From assembly GCA_963666575.2 (NCBI GenBank), contig CAXXYG010000011.1, positions 62,001 to 126,000 of the forward strand: a DNA stretch of 64,000 nt. The letters run 5' to 3'. The notes under the pieces are model-generated. The model was not told the origin of the DNA and did no database searches. It saw only the letters and a program-made list of their open reading frames with translations. The position numbers and the translations under genes were made by a program. Source of the stretch: JABMQB01 sp963666575 (GTDB lineage Bacteria > Bacteroidota > Bacteroidia > Bacteroidales > Prolixibacteraceae). Shown here one piece after another: positions 7,944-18,157 of this stretch (within the stretch, counting starts at the first letter, position 1; every line of letters starts with the position of its first letter).

Positions 7944-10865
7944 TTATTTCTTTAACGCTTCATACATAACCTCTACCGGGTGTTTCGCCTCCCTTCCGGT
8001 TCCATCTTTAATCTGATGGCGGCAGGAAGTCCCGGGTGCTGAAATAATGGTTTCTTTTGTAGCTTCATTAACCGCCGGGAATAAAACCATCTCACCTATT
8101 TTAATAGACAGATCGTAGTGTTCTTTTTCATATCCAAAAGAACCAGCCATTCCACAACATCCTGATGGAATTTCTTTTACAGAATAATTTATTGGTGTTG
8201 AAAGCATTTTTTTTGTGGGTTCGGTTGATGCGACCGATTTTTGCTGGCAATGGCCGTGTAGAAGGATATCGTTTTCAGCCCTGGTAAAAGATTCAGAAGA
8301 AATATTTCCTTTTTCCATTTCTTTACAAAAGAACTCTTCAAACATAAGGGCATTCCTGCCTAATTCAGCTGCTTCTTTTTGTAATTGTTTTTCAACCAGC
8401 TCGGGGTATTCATCGCGGAAAGCCAATATGGCCGATGGTTCAATTCCTATTAAAGGTGTATTTTCTGATATTAAGTCTTTTAAAAGAGTAACATTTTCAG
8501 TGGCAATTTTTTTTGCAGTACGCACCAATCCTTTTGAAAGGAACGTGCGGCCACTTTCTTTGTGAATTGGAATTTTTACTAAGTAACCTAATTTGGTAAG
8601 AAGAAGAATTGCTTTGATTCCAATATCGCTTTCGTTGTAATTAGTAAACTCATCGTTAAAAAGATACACGGTTCCTTTTGAATTTTCTGGTAAAATGGCT
8701 TGCCCATTATTATACCATTTGTTTAAAGTCAGGTTCGATAATTTAGGCACCTGGCGTGTAGGCTCAAATCCAATAAGCCTTTTAACAATAGAGGCATTCA
8801 TCAGTATATTTGAAATAGGCCTAAAAACCATTGCCAGTTTATTTAACCGGGGGAGGTAAGCAATTAACCGCGACCGCAGAGGGATTCCATGGGCATCGTA
8901 GTAATGCTGCATAAACTCCGCCTTCATTTTAGCCATGTCCACATTCGATGGGCATTCTGACTTACAGGCTTTGCACGAAATACACAGGTCAAGAATATCG
9001 TAAATCTCTTTTTGATCAAATGGATTATCCTTACCCGAATTGAGGTATTCCCGTAAAATATTGGCACGTCCACGTGTTGTTTTATCTTCATCGTGGGTAG
9101 CCATAAAAGTAGGGCACATGGTTCCTCCAATTATTTCGCTTTTGCGGCAGTCTCCCGTTCCGTTACATTTTTCAATACTTCTGAAAAAACCATTGTTTTT
9201 TGAGAAATCAAAAAGAGTATCAAATTCAGGTGACTTTTCCCCGGGGATTACCCTTAAACTTTCGGTTATAGGCGGGGTATCGACAATTTTTCCCGGATTG
9301 AAGATATTATTTGGATCCCAGGACTTTTTAACTTCTTTAACTAACTGGTAGTTGTGTTCGCCCAACATGAATGGGATAAATTTACCCCTTACACGGCCAT
9401 CGCCATGTTCGCCACTCATTGAACCCTTGTATTTTTTCACCAGAGTTGCAACTTCGTTCATCAACTCATTAAACAGGTCAACATCTTTGGGGTCTTTGAA
9501 ATTAATAAGTGGGCGAAAATGAATTTCACCGGTTGCAATATGGGCATAATAAACGCTTTCAAGGCCCAGTTTTGTGAGGACTTTCTTTAGGTCGGCTACA
9601 TAATTGGGTAAATATTCAGGGGCAACAGCTGTATCTTCGATTCCCGGAACACCTTTCCTGTCGCCGGGGATATTTGCAAGAAGCCCTAATCCTGCTGTTC
9701 GTAAAGCCCAAACACGTTTAATCTTATCAGCTCCGGTAACAAGTGGGAAATGATAACCTAATCCTGCTTCTCTGAAATCTTTTTCGAGTGCTTCTGCTGT
9801 AGCCATCAACTCTTTTTCAGTTTCGTAGGCAAACTCAATCATTAACAAAGCTCCGGGGTCGCCTTTAACAAAAAATCGGTTTTTGTTTTGTTCAATGTTT
9901 TGTTTGGTGCATTGCATAATGGTATCGTCCATTAGCTCGATAGCACTTGGTTTGTGACGTAATGCAACCAGATTACCCAATAAAGATTCCTCAAGGGTCT
10001 CAAAATGGGCACATACCAATCCTTTGTATTTTGGTGGCAGCGGAATTAAATTCAGTTTAATTTTGTACGAAAAAGCTAAAGTACCTTCTGAACCTGCCAA
10101 TAGTTTGCAAAAGTTAAATTGCGCGCCATCTTTTGTATATATTTCAGAATCGAGTAGGGCATCAATTGCATACCCCATGTTTCGCCTGGTTAATTTGGGA
10201 TCGGGGAATTTTTCCCTGATTTCTTTTTGATTCTCAGGATTTGAAAGTATATCATTTATTTTCTGATAAATGGCCTTCTCCAATTTATTCGGATTCCCAT
10301 TCAATTTCTTTTGAAATTCACTTTTTGTGAGGGATTTGAATGTTGCCTCTGAGCCATCAGCAAGTAAAGCATCTACTTCCAAAATATGTTCACGTACACT
10401 TCCATAAACCAATGAATGTAATCCACATGAATTATTACCCAGCATTCCACCAATTACACAACGGTTGGCTGTTGATGTTTCGGGGCCAAACTGCAGTCCG
10501 TGAGGTGCAAGGAATAAATTTAATTCAGCTAAGTTAACGCCCGGTTCAACAATAACCCATTTTTTTTCTTTATTGAACTCCAGGATGTTATTCATGTATT
10601 TTGAAATATCGGCCACAATACCGTTTCCAACTACTTGCCCGGCTAATGACGTTCCTGCTCCACGAGGAATTATTGAAGTATTATTATCGCTGGCAAAAGC
10701 AATGATTTTTTTTATGTCTTCTTTTGATTTTGGCTTTGAAACTGCCAGAGGCATCTCTTTGTATTGGGAGGCATCAGTCGAATACAACACACGTTGAACA
10801 TTATCAATAAACAGATCACCTTCGAGTTGGTCCTTAAGATTAGAAAGTTTTTCAATAGCGGTCAT
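7944..10865 (-). CDS. fused FAD-linked and 4Fe-4S oxidoreductase (D-lactate/glycolate dehydrogenase type)
   Basis: About 973 residues, with the start set at 10865 (MTAIEKLSN), which removes a hydrophobic leader not usual for the family. The N-terminal half is a GlcD-like FAD-binding domain (IIPRGAGTSLAGQ near residue 60, and MSGEHGDGRVRGKF near 450). The C-terminal half is GlcF-like, with cluster cysteines in CISCKACKSECP and two later Cys-rich blocks (HGHCQQKS and SGCCGMAGSFGYE). Such fusions oxidise D-lactate, glycolate or a similar 2-hydroxy acid and pass electrons to quinone or another carrier. The exact substrate cannot be read from the sequence. A single gene with no operon partners nearby. 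Confidence 0.88.
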   Translation of the reverse strand: MTAIEKLSNLKDQLEGDLFIDNVQRVLYSTDASQYKEMPLAVSKPKSKEDIKKIIAFASDNNTSIIPRGAGTSLAGQVVGNGIVADISKYMNNILEFNKEKKWVIVEPGVNLAELNLFLAPHGLQFGPETSTANRCVIGGMLGNNSCGLHSLVYGSVREHILEVDALLADGSEATFKSLTKSEFQKKLNGNPNKLEKAIYQKINDILSNPENQKEIREKFPDPKLTRRNMGYAIDALLDSEIYTKDGAQFNFCKLLAGSEGTLAFSYKIKLNLIPLPPKYKGLVCAHFETLEESLLGNLVALRHKPSAIELMDDTIMQCTKQNIEQNKNRFFVKGDPGALLMIEFAYETEKELMATAEALEKDFREAGLGYHFPLVTGADKIKRVWALRTAGLGLLANIPGDRKGVPGIEDTAVAPEYLPNYVADLKKVLTKLGLESVYYAHIATGEIHFRPLINFKDPKDVDLFNELMNEVATLVKKYKGSMSGEHGDGRVRGKFIPFMLGEHNYQLVKEVKKSWDPNNIFNPGKIVDTPPITESLRVIPGEKSPEFDTLFDFSKNNGFFRSIEKCNGTGDCRKSEIIGGTMCPTFMATHDEDKTTRGRANILREYLNSGKDNPFDQKEIYDILDLCISCKACKSECPSNVDMAKMKAEFMQHYYDAHGIPLRSRLIAYLPRLNKLAMVFRPISNILMNASIVKRLIGFEPTRQVPKLSNLTLNKWYNNGQAILPENSKGTVYLFNDEFTNYNESDIGIKAILLLTKLGYLVKIPIHKESGRTFLSKGLVRTAKKIATENVTLLKDLISENTPLIGIEPSAILAFRDEYPELVEKQLQKEAAELGRNALMFEEFFCKEMEKGNISSESFTRAENDILLHGHCQQKSVASTEPTKKMLSTPINYSVKEIPSGCCGMAGSFGYEKEHYDLSIKIGEMVLFPAVNEATKETIISAPGTSCRHQIKDGTGREAKHPVEVMYEALKK

Positions 10866-11000
10866 GGAAATACAAATTATAGATGGCAAATATATGTAAA
10901 AACAGTAAAACAACTGTGGTGGTTTTTCCCGAAAAAGGAATCATTTATTAATTTTAAAATTTAATAATATTCCGATAGAGATGCTTTTTCAAAATAGTAT

Positions 11001-11876
11001 TTATTGCTCACCTAACATTGGAAACAGTTGTCGAATTTCACTATCGCTGGGCTGCCTGCCGTATTCACATATTTCAAAGGCTTCGATTTTTTGAGCCTTA
11101 TCTCCTTTCTCTTTTCCGTACCATTTATATAACGCTGCCCTTTCTTCGGTTGAAATCGGCCGGTTTCTCCAACCCGATAACCAAGCCAATTGATCTTTTT
11201 TAGTTTTGGGTATTTCGTCCAGTGTTCCAGCCAGCCAGGGGAGCCACTCGAAAAATTGTGATTTGTGTGCAGCCATTGCATACATTTTATCGCTGAAGAC
11301 ATCAGAAATATCAATAACTATTTCAGGTAAAAATGGTGTGGGTTTTTTAAATCGATCTTCGGAATATAGAAATACAGGACTTTCCTTTAAAGGTGAAGTG
11401 TCAGGTACGATATTAGGAACAACAACCAAAAATGAAGCATCCTGGACAATAATTGCGGCATTCCTATGATCAGGGTGGTAATCATATGGGCGGTGGGAAA
11501 TTACTACATCAGCATTCCATTCCCTTATAAGCCGGATAACTTCTAAACGATTATTTAACGTTGGAATTAACTCACCATCGTGATGGTTGAGAACTTTGTA
11601 AGTAACTCCAAAACGTTTTCCTGCTTCTTTCGCTTCTGCCATTCGTCTTTTTGCAAGTGCACCTCCTCCTGTATTAAAGTGGCCGGCATCGCCATTTGTT
11701 AAAGAAACAAAAAGCACATTATGCCCCATTTCCTGAAATAAAATAGCGGTCCCGCCTGCGTCAATATCACAATCATCGGGGTGGGCACCAATAACAACAA
11801 TATTTAGTTTGTTCTCCTGAGAGGTTGCACTGTAAAAAAATAGAGTAGTGAGTAACAGTAGAAGTGTAGCTTTCAT
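11001..11876 (-). CDS. secreted PIG-L/LmbE family deacetylase
   Basis: A 291-residue protein with a signal peptide (about 1-19) followed by the PIG-L metal-binding start VIGAHPDDCDIDAGG and the later RPYDYHPDHRNA block. Both motifs carry the zinc ligands and catalytic Asp of the family. These enzymes remove acetyl or similar groups from sugar amines. It lies 78 bp downstream of a GH106-like glycosidase on the same strand, so it may trim de-acylated products of the same glycan. A broken start of a paralogue lies at about 15066-15198. Confidence 0.88.
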   Translation of the reverse strand: MKATLLLLLTTLFFYSATSQENKLNIVVIGAHPDDCDIDAGGTAILFQEMGHNVLFVSLTNGDAGHFNTGGGALAKRRMAEAKEAGKRFGVTYKVLNHHDGELIPTLNNRLEVIRLIREWNADVVISHRPYDYHPDHRNAAIIVQDASFLVVVPNIVPDTSPLKESPVFLYSEDRFKKPTPFLPEIVIDISDVFSDKMYAMAAHKSQFFEWLPWLAGTLDEIPKTKKDQLAWLSGWRNRPISTEERAALYKWYGKEKGDKAQKIEAFEICEYGRQPSDSEIRQLFPMLGEQ

Positions 11877-11954
11877 GGTTATTATGTTTTTAAATTTAGT
11901 TAAGAAAATTGTGATAATCTCAAGCTTATTTTGGACTTTTGTCGTATAAATAAT

Positions 11955-14900
11955 CTACCAGACGTTAACTGTATTTATGGTTACCGGACCAAATAGCCCT
12001 GATTCAATCAAAGGGACATCGACCCATTCCAGGTATGTATTTAATCCTTTGATTTTGGTGTTTTTTATATTAGTATTTGTATATCTTTCAGCGTTTATAG
12101 CATCTCCCGTAATTCGGTTCGACCAAGTATTTGAAATCTCAATAACCAGAGTGTTGTTACCAGGTTGTAATATCTCCGTTATATCAAACCGGAATGGTTT
12201 TGCCCAGGCAATTCCCAGGTGTTTATCATTTAGCCATACTTCACCAACTTTTGAAAGATTTCCCAAATCCAGGTATACTCTCGGAGATTCTAGTGAATTT
12301 GAGTTTATGTCGTATTGGAACTCCTTTTTATAGGTTGCAGTCCCTGAAAAATATTTTATGCTTTTGTTATCTATTTCAGTCCAGGAATTTAGTTTTGGGA
12401 GGATTACTCTTTGCGGAGTTCCCCAACCTTTGGGAAAATAAAGTTCCCATGCTCCCTCCAATGTTTGAACTTGGTTGAAGTTATTAATGGTTTTTGATTG
12501 TTCTGCATTTTTCAGTTCAAAGGTGCCATCCTCTAAAAAACAGATTCCATTATTTGTATATTCCAAAAATGGTGGATGTTGCCTGCTGTTTACAATATAA
12601 GTATAGTGTGATGTATTGGGAGTTTCTTTGAAAACAATGAACAAAGATCCATAAGGGGCAAGTGTCACTGGAATACTTATATACTCATTTTTTTGATTAT
12701 AAATAAGCGAATTGATAATTTCGCCCGTTACAGGGTTCCAAATTTCAGGTACTTTATTTTGTTGTCGGAAGCTGCATTCACGGGAAATCCATTCATTTGT
12801 TGTATTTCTTACGAAATAAAAATCCAGTTCGTTTTTATGATAATGGACATAATCTAATGTATTTAAGTCTTTATCGGGATAGCTAAAATCAGGTGCGACA
12901 TTAATAAGTTCGAGCATTCTTGAAGGTTCAATTCCCGATATGATTTTCCCGCTACCTTGATTTTTATTAATTGATTTATAATCTAACCAAAGTTTATCAA
13001 TTAACCCTTTTGTTTTTTCAGTGTAATTTTGATTTTTAAGGATTGCTACTTTTTTGGGGCGGGGTCCTATAATTATTGCACCGTGACTTACAAGGTCATT
13101 CAATTTTTCTAATACTTCGGGATTGATTTCTTCTTCGCCTTCTAAAAACAACAGTTTAAATTCTGCTCCATTCGGTAATTGTAATTTTTTATTTTTTACT
13201 GTAAGTTTTTTTAGAATCTCCGTATTTACTACTTCATAGTCGTACCCTGGAGAAATGTAAAATCGGCTGTTTTTATGCCCAACGTAATTAGGTAATTTAT
13301 CTCCATAATGATAAAGTACATCTGCCACAAAATCTGATTCTTGTAAAACATAAGAAATACGGGCAAGGTATTCATTAAATGGTTTAATTTTAGGCCACCA
13401 TACCCGTTTGTCGTTGAAGTGCGTACCGGCATGATAAGCAATTCCGGGATATCCTGTTCCAGAAGGGTTATGGCTGAATCCATGAATTACAGCACGGTTC
13501 ATGCCTTCACAAAAAGCACGGTCTCCTAGAGGCTTCATATCGAAAGGACCTTCTTGCCATTGTTGAAAAGTTGTGAATGCCTCTTCTTCAACAATTTTTC
13601 GATTATATATATGTGAAGCCGCCGAAACCTCTTTTACTACCCTTAAAATATCTATCCCTTTTTCATTCCAAACGTGATGGTTAATCCAAAATTCACCTCT
13701 GGGTATATCTAGTGCCCCTAATGCTTTTAACGGCTCAACAGGGACATTATGGAGTGGTGGGCCTGGTCCTCCCGATTCACAGTTGATTTTTATACCATAA
13801 CTATTAGAGATTTCCTTCGCCTTTTTGTAGAAATTATCAATCATTAATTTAGATAATGTCTTTTTGAAATCAGAATTGAATTTATTTGTAGTCTGTGGGT
13901 CAAATGCATTTTCATTAAAAAGAGCGGGAATAAATTTATATACCTCATAACCATTATTTTTTTTGAATTCTGAAGGGAGGCTCACTGTCCACTGATTTCC
14001 AGTAGGTTCATAGCTGGCCATGTAAAAACTTTTGAAAGCTGAATTTTTAATATCGCCTAAAGCGGAATCTAATTTGTTAATAAAGTACATAAAATGTGCT
14101 TTGGTAGAAGTCGAGTCAAAATGGTCAATAACCCGGCCTGCTGAATTCATACTTGGACGTATTAAGGGCTCACCTGAATTAGAACAAATATATCTGTGTA
14201 TTTCCCATTCACCTGATGAATGCCAGTGGAGTTCTTCAGTAACAGGATCAAAAAAATTGGAAACATTTATGATCTGACTTGTATCCAAATAACTTGAATT
14301 ATCATTAATAGGAATTGCCAAAATTACTATTTCCTGAAAGAAAGCCGGTTTGCCGTCAGAAGCATATGAGATCATTCTTTTTTTTCCTTTTTCATCGAAT
14401 TCAGATATCACAGGGAATGGCAGTTTTATCTTTTTCCCGGTGCTGCGATTGATTGTTATTTTAGATGAATAAATCGATTTTGCTGCATGTTCAAGAGTAA
14501 TCCAGCTGCCACCTGCATTCCAGCTACTTGCTACATTTAAGCCAACTTCCATGTCTAGTTTGCCAGCTTCTTCAATTGCTAGTTTTATGGTATTTAATGA
14601 TTCTTTCCCCATAAAAGCTGGTCCTGCTTTAATTTTCGTATTATCATAAACCCCAAATTCATAAATGTCGAAACCCGATATCCCGGCATTTTTCATTGAC
14701 CGCATTTCTTCTTTTAACCTTAATGTATCAACATTACCATTAAGCCACCACCAATATACTTTCGGATGGGCTTGCTCCGGCGGATTTTTGAAGCCTTCAT
14801 ATAAAATTTTATATGTATCGAAATTTTGCCCGATGGAAGAAATTGTTTGTAAATAAACCAGGCAGAATGCCACAAATGATATTGTCCAAGTTTTTTTCAT
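11955..14900 (-). CDS. GH106-like glycoside hydrolase (alpha-L-rhamnosidase type)
   Basis: About 981 residues. The start at 14900 gives a signal peptide (MKKTWTISFVAFCLVYLQ); 30 upstream in-frame codons are not homologous. Family marks are the N-terminal KVYWWWLNGNVDTLRLKEEM near residue 50, ESGGPGPPLHN near 372, and the Glu-rich IVEEEAFTTFQQWQEGPF near 435. A GH2-like carbohydrate-binding beta-sandwich follows from about 850 (VGEVWLNDKHLGIAW). GH106 enzymes cleave terminal alpha-L-rhamnose, for example from pectic rhamnogalacturonan. A full-length paralogue is at 29077-32097 and a broken copy of this gene's start at 17550-18087. Rhamnose specificity is inferred from the family. Confidence 0.85.
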   Translation of the reverse strand: MKKTWTISFVAFCLVYLQTISSIGQNFDTYKILYEGFKNPPEQAHPKVYWWWLNGNVDTLRLKEEMRSMKNAGISGFDIYEFGVYDNTKIKAGPAFMGKESLNTIKLAIEEAGKLDMEVGLNVASSWNAGGSWITLEHAAKSIYSSKITINRSTGKKIKLPFPVISEFDEKGKKRMISYASDGKPAFFQEIVILAIPINDNSSYLDTSQIINVSNFFDPVTEELHWHSSGEWEIHRYICSNSGEPLIRPSMNSAGRVIDHFDSTSTKAHFMYFINKLDSALGDIKNSAFKSFYMASYEPTGNQWTVSLPSEFKKNNGYEVYKFIPALFNENAFDPQTTNKFNSDFKKTLSKLMIDNFYKKAKEISNSYGIKINCESGGPGPPLHNVPVEPLKALGALDIPRGEFWINHHVWNEKGIDILRVVKEVSAASHIYNRKIVEEEAFTTFQQWQEGPFDMKPLGDRAFCEGMNRAVIHGFSHNPSGTGYPGIAYHAGTHFNDKRVWWPKIKPFNEYLARISYVLQESDFVADVLYHYGDKLPNYVGHKNSRFYISPGYDYEVVNTEILKKLTVKNKKLQLPNGAEFKLLFLEGEEEINPEVLEKLNDLVSHGAIIIGPRPKKVAILKNQNYTEKTKGLIDKLWLDYKSINKNQGSGKIISGIEPSRMLELINVAPDFSYPDKDLNTLDYVHYHKNELDFYFVRNTTNEWISRECSFRQQNKVPEIWNPVTGEIINSLIYNQKNEYISIPVTLAPYGSLFIVFKETPNTSHYTYIVNSRQHPPFLEYTNNGICFLEDGTFELKNAEQSKTINNFNQVQTLEGAWELYFPKGWGTPQRVILPKLNSWTEIDNKSIKYFSGTATYKKEFQYDINSNSLESPRVYLDLGNLSKVGEVWLNDKHLGIAWAKPFRFDITEILQPGNNTLVIEISNTWSNRITGDAINAERYTNTNIKNTKIKGLNTYLEWVDVPLIESGLFGPVTINTVNVW

Positions 14901-15198
14901 GTGATTAATTTTTGTTTTTGCAAACCTCGCAACAAACTGATAGTGAGGACAGAGCAGTTTTTGCGCATTTGAGAAAGCATACAAATCCACTTACCCATTG
15001 AAAATGAAAATAACTTTGAAGAAAAGAAACAGCTAAGAATTTTAAAGTTTCATGTTCATGCTCCTTCTCAGTGCCTCCTGCGCCTATGTCACAGTTGTCG
15101 TGGTGAGCACCGATAACAACTATATTTAGTCTTTTATTTTGGGCTGAAGTTAAGTTAGCATAAGCAACAATAAATAATAGGAATAGACTTATTCTCAT
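14901..15198 (-). pseudogene. truncated PIG-L deacetylase gene (5' end only)
   Basis: From 15198 a frame begins with a signal peptide (MRISLFLLFIVAYANL) and runs into LNIVVIGAHHDNCDIGAGGT, the start of a PIG-L deacetylase. The intact gene at 11001-11876 has HPDD where this has HHDN, so a catalytic Asp is lost. After about 15066 similarity stops and the frame continues for some 54 unrelated residues, rich in Cys and Phe, to a stop at 14905. Only about 45 of roughly 290 residues remain. It sits directly upstream of the intact GH106 gene, where an intact PIG-L would make sense. Confidence 0.75.
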
Positions 15199-15280
15199 AA
15201 GTGTATAATTTAATTTTTGATTAAAAAAGTTCATGTTCGTTTTGTAATTTATCATCAGTGTGTTATTCTTTCTAATTCTT

Positions 15281-15883
15281 TCAACAATTTAATATTTGCA
15301 GCAATTCTTTTTGTGTTTTATCAGTGGTTTCAAATAAAACAGTCTTTAATCCCATTCTTTCAGCAGTACTTATATTCTCAATTTTATCATCTACAAAAAT
15401 TATATTTTCAGGTGATGTAGAAAGTTCATTAATGGCAAATTCAAATATATCTGAATTAGGTTTCATCATTTTTAATTCTGTTGAAAGAAATTTATATTGA
15501 AAATATCCATATAAACCTAATTCGTTATTTACTTTTGAAACTTCATATTCAGTATTAGTCAGACACGCTGTGGTGAAGTCTGTATTTAGTTTGTCTAAAA
15601 AACCAAGCATAGAATCATTAACTTTATACTTTGATTTATATATTTCAATATGTTTGTTTAATAATAAATCAGCATCAACGTTTTCTCCAAACAAAGACAT
15701 ATATAATTCCTTGATTTTCATTTTACCTGTAAATAATTCAGGCAGTGCATCATTCCAATATTTTGAAATTTTTTCTTCACTTATACCAACGATTTCACCA
15801 ATAGTCCTATTTAATAATACTGTTGAATCTGGTATGAATACACCGCCAAGATCAAAAATTACACACCTGTCATTTTTATTCAT
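15281..15883 (-). CDS. HAD superfamily hydrolase (subfamily IA)
   Basis: About 200 residues from the start at 15883. Motif I is CVIFDLGGVFIPDST, motif II TACLTNTE, the motif III lysine lies near KMMKPNSDIFEF, and motif IV is IIFVDDKIENI. The D-x-G-G-V form of motif I is the one seen in YihX-like HAD phosphatases. These act on small sugar phosphates, so a role in processing phosphorylated sugars from the nearby polysaccharide genes is plausible. It lies 25 bp downstream of the Gfo/Idh/MocA gene on the same strand. Confidence 0.85.
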   Translation of the reverse strand: MNKNDRCVIFDLGGVFIPDSTVLLNRTIGEIVGISEEKISKYWNDALPELFTGKMKIKELYMSLFGENVDADLLLNKHIEIYKSKYKVNDSMLGFLDKLNTDFTTACLTNTEYEVSKVNNELGLYGYFQYKFLSTELKMMKPNSDIFEFAINELSTSPENIIFVDDKIENISTAERMGLKTVLFETTDKTQKELLQILNC

Positions 15884-15908
15884 ATTTGAAATTATTAAGT
15901 TAGTATGT

Positions 15909-17393
15909 TTACCAGCCCCATCCTTCACGGTAGTTGTGCCTGACCATTCCCTGAGCAAATTCTAGTGCATTCACTTCTTTGTATTCCGTGTTAAATTGAG
16001 GCTTTTTATCAATTTTCTTATATTGATTTGTTGTTATAAGTTTTAATTTCTCATTAGCCTCAATATTGGTAATTTCCATCTTTTCTCCATCCCATTCAAG
16101 TTCTCGTTCCAATGCTTGAAGCCTGATAGCCAGATTACCCATAACAACTGTTTCGGTTAATGGACCTGCGTATTCAAAGTTTGAAGAGGCTTCTACCCTC
16201 GATTCCGGATTTTCTTTGCATGCCCTTACCCAATCCATTTCATGTAAACCACCACCTAATGGACTCTTTTCAATTCGCTGGATTATCTTTTCTGGCTCTT
16301 TATAATCCAAATCATAAGGAAGCACTTTATATTCATTGCCGTAATAACCACTTATGATTTTTCCTTTTGTTCCAATAAAAAGGTTCATCCCTCCAAAATC
16401 GCCCATTTTAATTCCGGCAGGTAACTCTTCTGGCCGTGGAGGCATAATTCCACCATCGCTCCATACTAGTTTGAGTTCTGGCATGTCTAGTCCGGGCACG
16501 CCCTCACGGGCAGGGAATTTAAATTCTACACGTGATGCCTGTGGGGCACTTTCGGTATTCACTACAGTTGAGCTTGCCTGGACTTTAACAGGGTATTTCA
16601 ATTTCATAGCATAAAACGGGACATCCATCACATGGCAACCCATATCACCCAAAGCACCTGTTCCGAAGTCCCACCATGCCCTCCAACTCCAGGGGTGGTA
16701 AGCTTCATGAAATGGCCGGTGCGGGGCTGGTCCAAGGAAAAGGTCCCAATCAAGGTGTCCGGGAATTGCCTTTTGTTCAATAGGCCTCTCTAAGCCCTGT
16801 GGCCAAATTGGGCGGTTGGTTGTTGCATATACTTCTTTAACTTTACCAATAATACCGTTCCATAAAAGCTCTGTTACCTTTCTAACATTCTCCTGTGAAT
16901 GCCCTTCATTGCCCATCTGAGTGGCTACTTTATATTTCCGGGCTGCTTCAGTCAGCTGCCTGGCTTCCCAAACGGTATGGGTTAATGGCTTCTGGACATA
17001 TACATGTTTTCCAAATTGCATTGCCATCATTGCCTGGATGGCATGGGTATGGTCAGGTGTCGCTATCATGACTGCATCGATATCTTTTTGCTGTTCCAGC
17101 ATTTTACGAAAATCCTTCCACCGTTTGGCAGAAGGGTAGGTATTAAATACACCTTTCGCATAATCCCAGTCGACATCGCAAAGGGCAACAATATTCTGCC
17201 CGGCCATATTGGCAAGATTTACTTTACCTTTGCCTCCTACACCTATTCCGGCGATATTTAATTTATCACTTGGAGTAACGTGCCCTAATCCTGAAACAGC
17301 GTGGCTGGGGATAATTGTAAAACCTGCCAATGTTATAGCAGAAGTGTTAATAAAACTTCTACGGCTCATTATATTCGATTGTTTTTTATTCAT
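15909..17393 (-). CDS. Tat-exported Gfo/Idh/MocA family oxidoreductase
   Basis: A 494-residue protein with a twin-arginine signal (SRRSFINTSAITLAGF, residues 10-25) and a Rossmann start (NIAGIGVGGKGKVNLANM) with DVDWDY and the KPLTHTVWEARQL region that carries the conserved EKP-like lysine (here QKP). A C-terminal alpha/beta domain follows. Family members oxidise or reduce sugars or glycosides with tightly bound NAD(P); exported ones are common in Bacteroidota glycan loci. A broken start of a paralogue lies at 18872-19115. The substrate is unknown. Confidence 0.88.
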   Translation of the reverse strand: MNKKQSNIMSRRSFINTSAITLAGFTIIPSHAVSGLGHVTPSDKLNIAGIGVGGKGKVNLANMAGQNIVALCDVDWDYAKGVFNTYPSAKRWKDFRKMLEQQKDIDAVMIATPDHTHAIQAMMAMQFGKHVYVQKPLTHTVWEARQLTEAARKYKVATQMGNEGHSQENVRKVTELLWNGIIGKVKEVYATTNRPIWPQGLERPIEQKAIPGHLDWDLFLGPAPHRPFHEAYHPWSWRAWWDFGTGALGDMGCHVMDVPFYAMKLKYPVKVQASSTVVNTESAPQASRVEFKFPAREGVPGLDMPELKLVWSDGGIMPPRPEELPAGIKMGDFGGMNLFIGTKGKIISGYYGNEYKVLPYDLDYKEPEKIIQRIEKSPLGGGLHEMDWVRACKENPESRVEASSNFEYAGPLTETVVMGNLAIRLQALERELEWDGEKMEITNIEANEKLKLITTNQYKKIDKKPQFNTEYKEVNALEFAQGMVRHNYREGWGW

Positions 17394-17549
17394 AATTTTT
17401 AAAATCTACTTGATTATTTTATTTCCCTTTTATAATTATTATTGTTGCCTACATGAAGATACTTTTATAGTAGCTTTTGTCCTTTTTTACAAGCTCATTT
17501 CCGTTTGGTACATTAATGTTTTTATATTATACTATGAATCTCAAAATTA
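17394..17549 (-). other. short non-coding spacer with a possible foreign gene tail
   Basis: About 155 bases between the Gfo/Idh/MocA start and the truncated GH106 copy. On the minus strand the last 22 codons of a frame (NVPNGNELVKKDKSYYKSIF and on to a stop near 17452) look gene-like, but I cannot place them. If real they would be the tail of another lost gene joined to the GH106 fragment. Confidence 0.25.
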
Positions 17550-18087
17550 GGCATATGAGATCATTCTTTTTTTACCTTTTTCATCGAATTCAGATATCAC
17601 ATTGAATGGTAATTTTATCTTTTTCCCGGTCCTGTTATTGATTGTTATTTTAGATGAATAGATTGATTTTGCAGAATATTGAGAAGTAATCCAACTTTTT
17701 ACCTGCATTCCAACTACTTGCTACGTTTAAGCCAACTTCCATGTTATGTTTGCCAGCTTCTTTAATTGATAGTTTTATGGTATTTAATGTTTCTTTCCCT
17801 ATGAAGCCTGGTCCTGCTTTTATTTTTGTATTATCATAAACCCCAAATACATAAATGTCGAAATCCGATATCCCGGCATTTTTCATGAACCGCATTTCTT
17901 CTTTTAACCTTAATGTATCAACATTGCCATTAAGCCACCACCAATATATTTTCTGATGGGCTTGCACCGGCGGATATTTAAAACCTTCTTTTAATGCGTA
18001 GTATATATCATTCTTTTGCCCTATAGAGGTAGTTGTGTGCATACAAACAATACATAAGGCTGCAAAAAATATTGTAAACGGTTTCAT
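17550..18087 (-). pseudogene. truncated, frameshifted GH106-like gene (5' fragment)
   Basis: This stretch closely matches 14364-14900, the first ~540 bases of the intact GH106 gene, at both DNA and protein level (signal peptide, YWWWLNGNVDTLRLKEEM, KNAGIS, VASSWNAG). An extra base in a T-run near 17697 shifts the frame, so the open part ends at 17650, while DNA similarity continues to about 17550 and then stops sharply. The remaining ~2.4 kb of the gene is absent. It is a remnant of a duplicated GH106 gene. Confidence 0.85.
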
Positions 18088-18157
18088 AATTATTTAATTT
18101 AAAAATCTATTATTTTAATTATACGCATTAGTCATACTCATATGTGTTAGTATTTTA

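Noticed and set aside
13229..13483. 84-codon frame overlapping the GH106-like gene in a different frame of the same strand
   Set aside because: It lies inside a long intact gene and has no coding features of its own.
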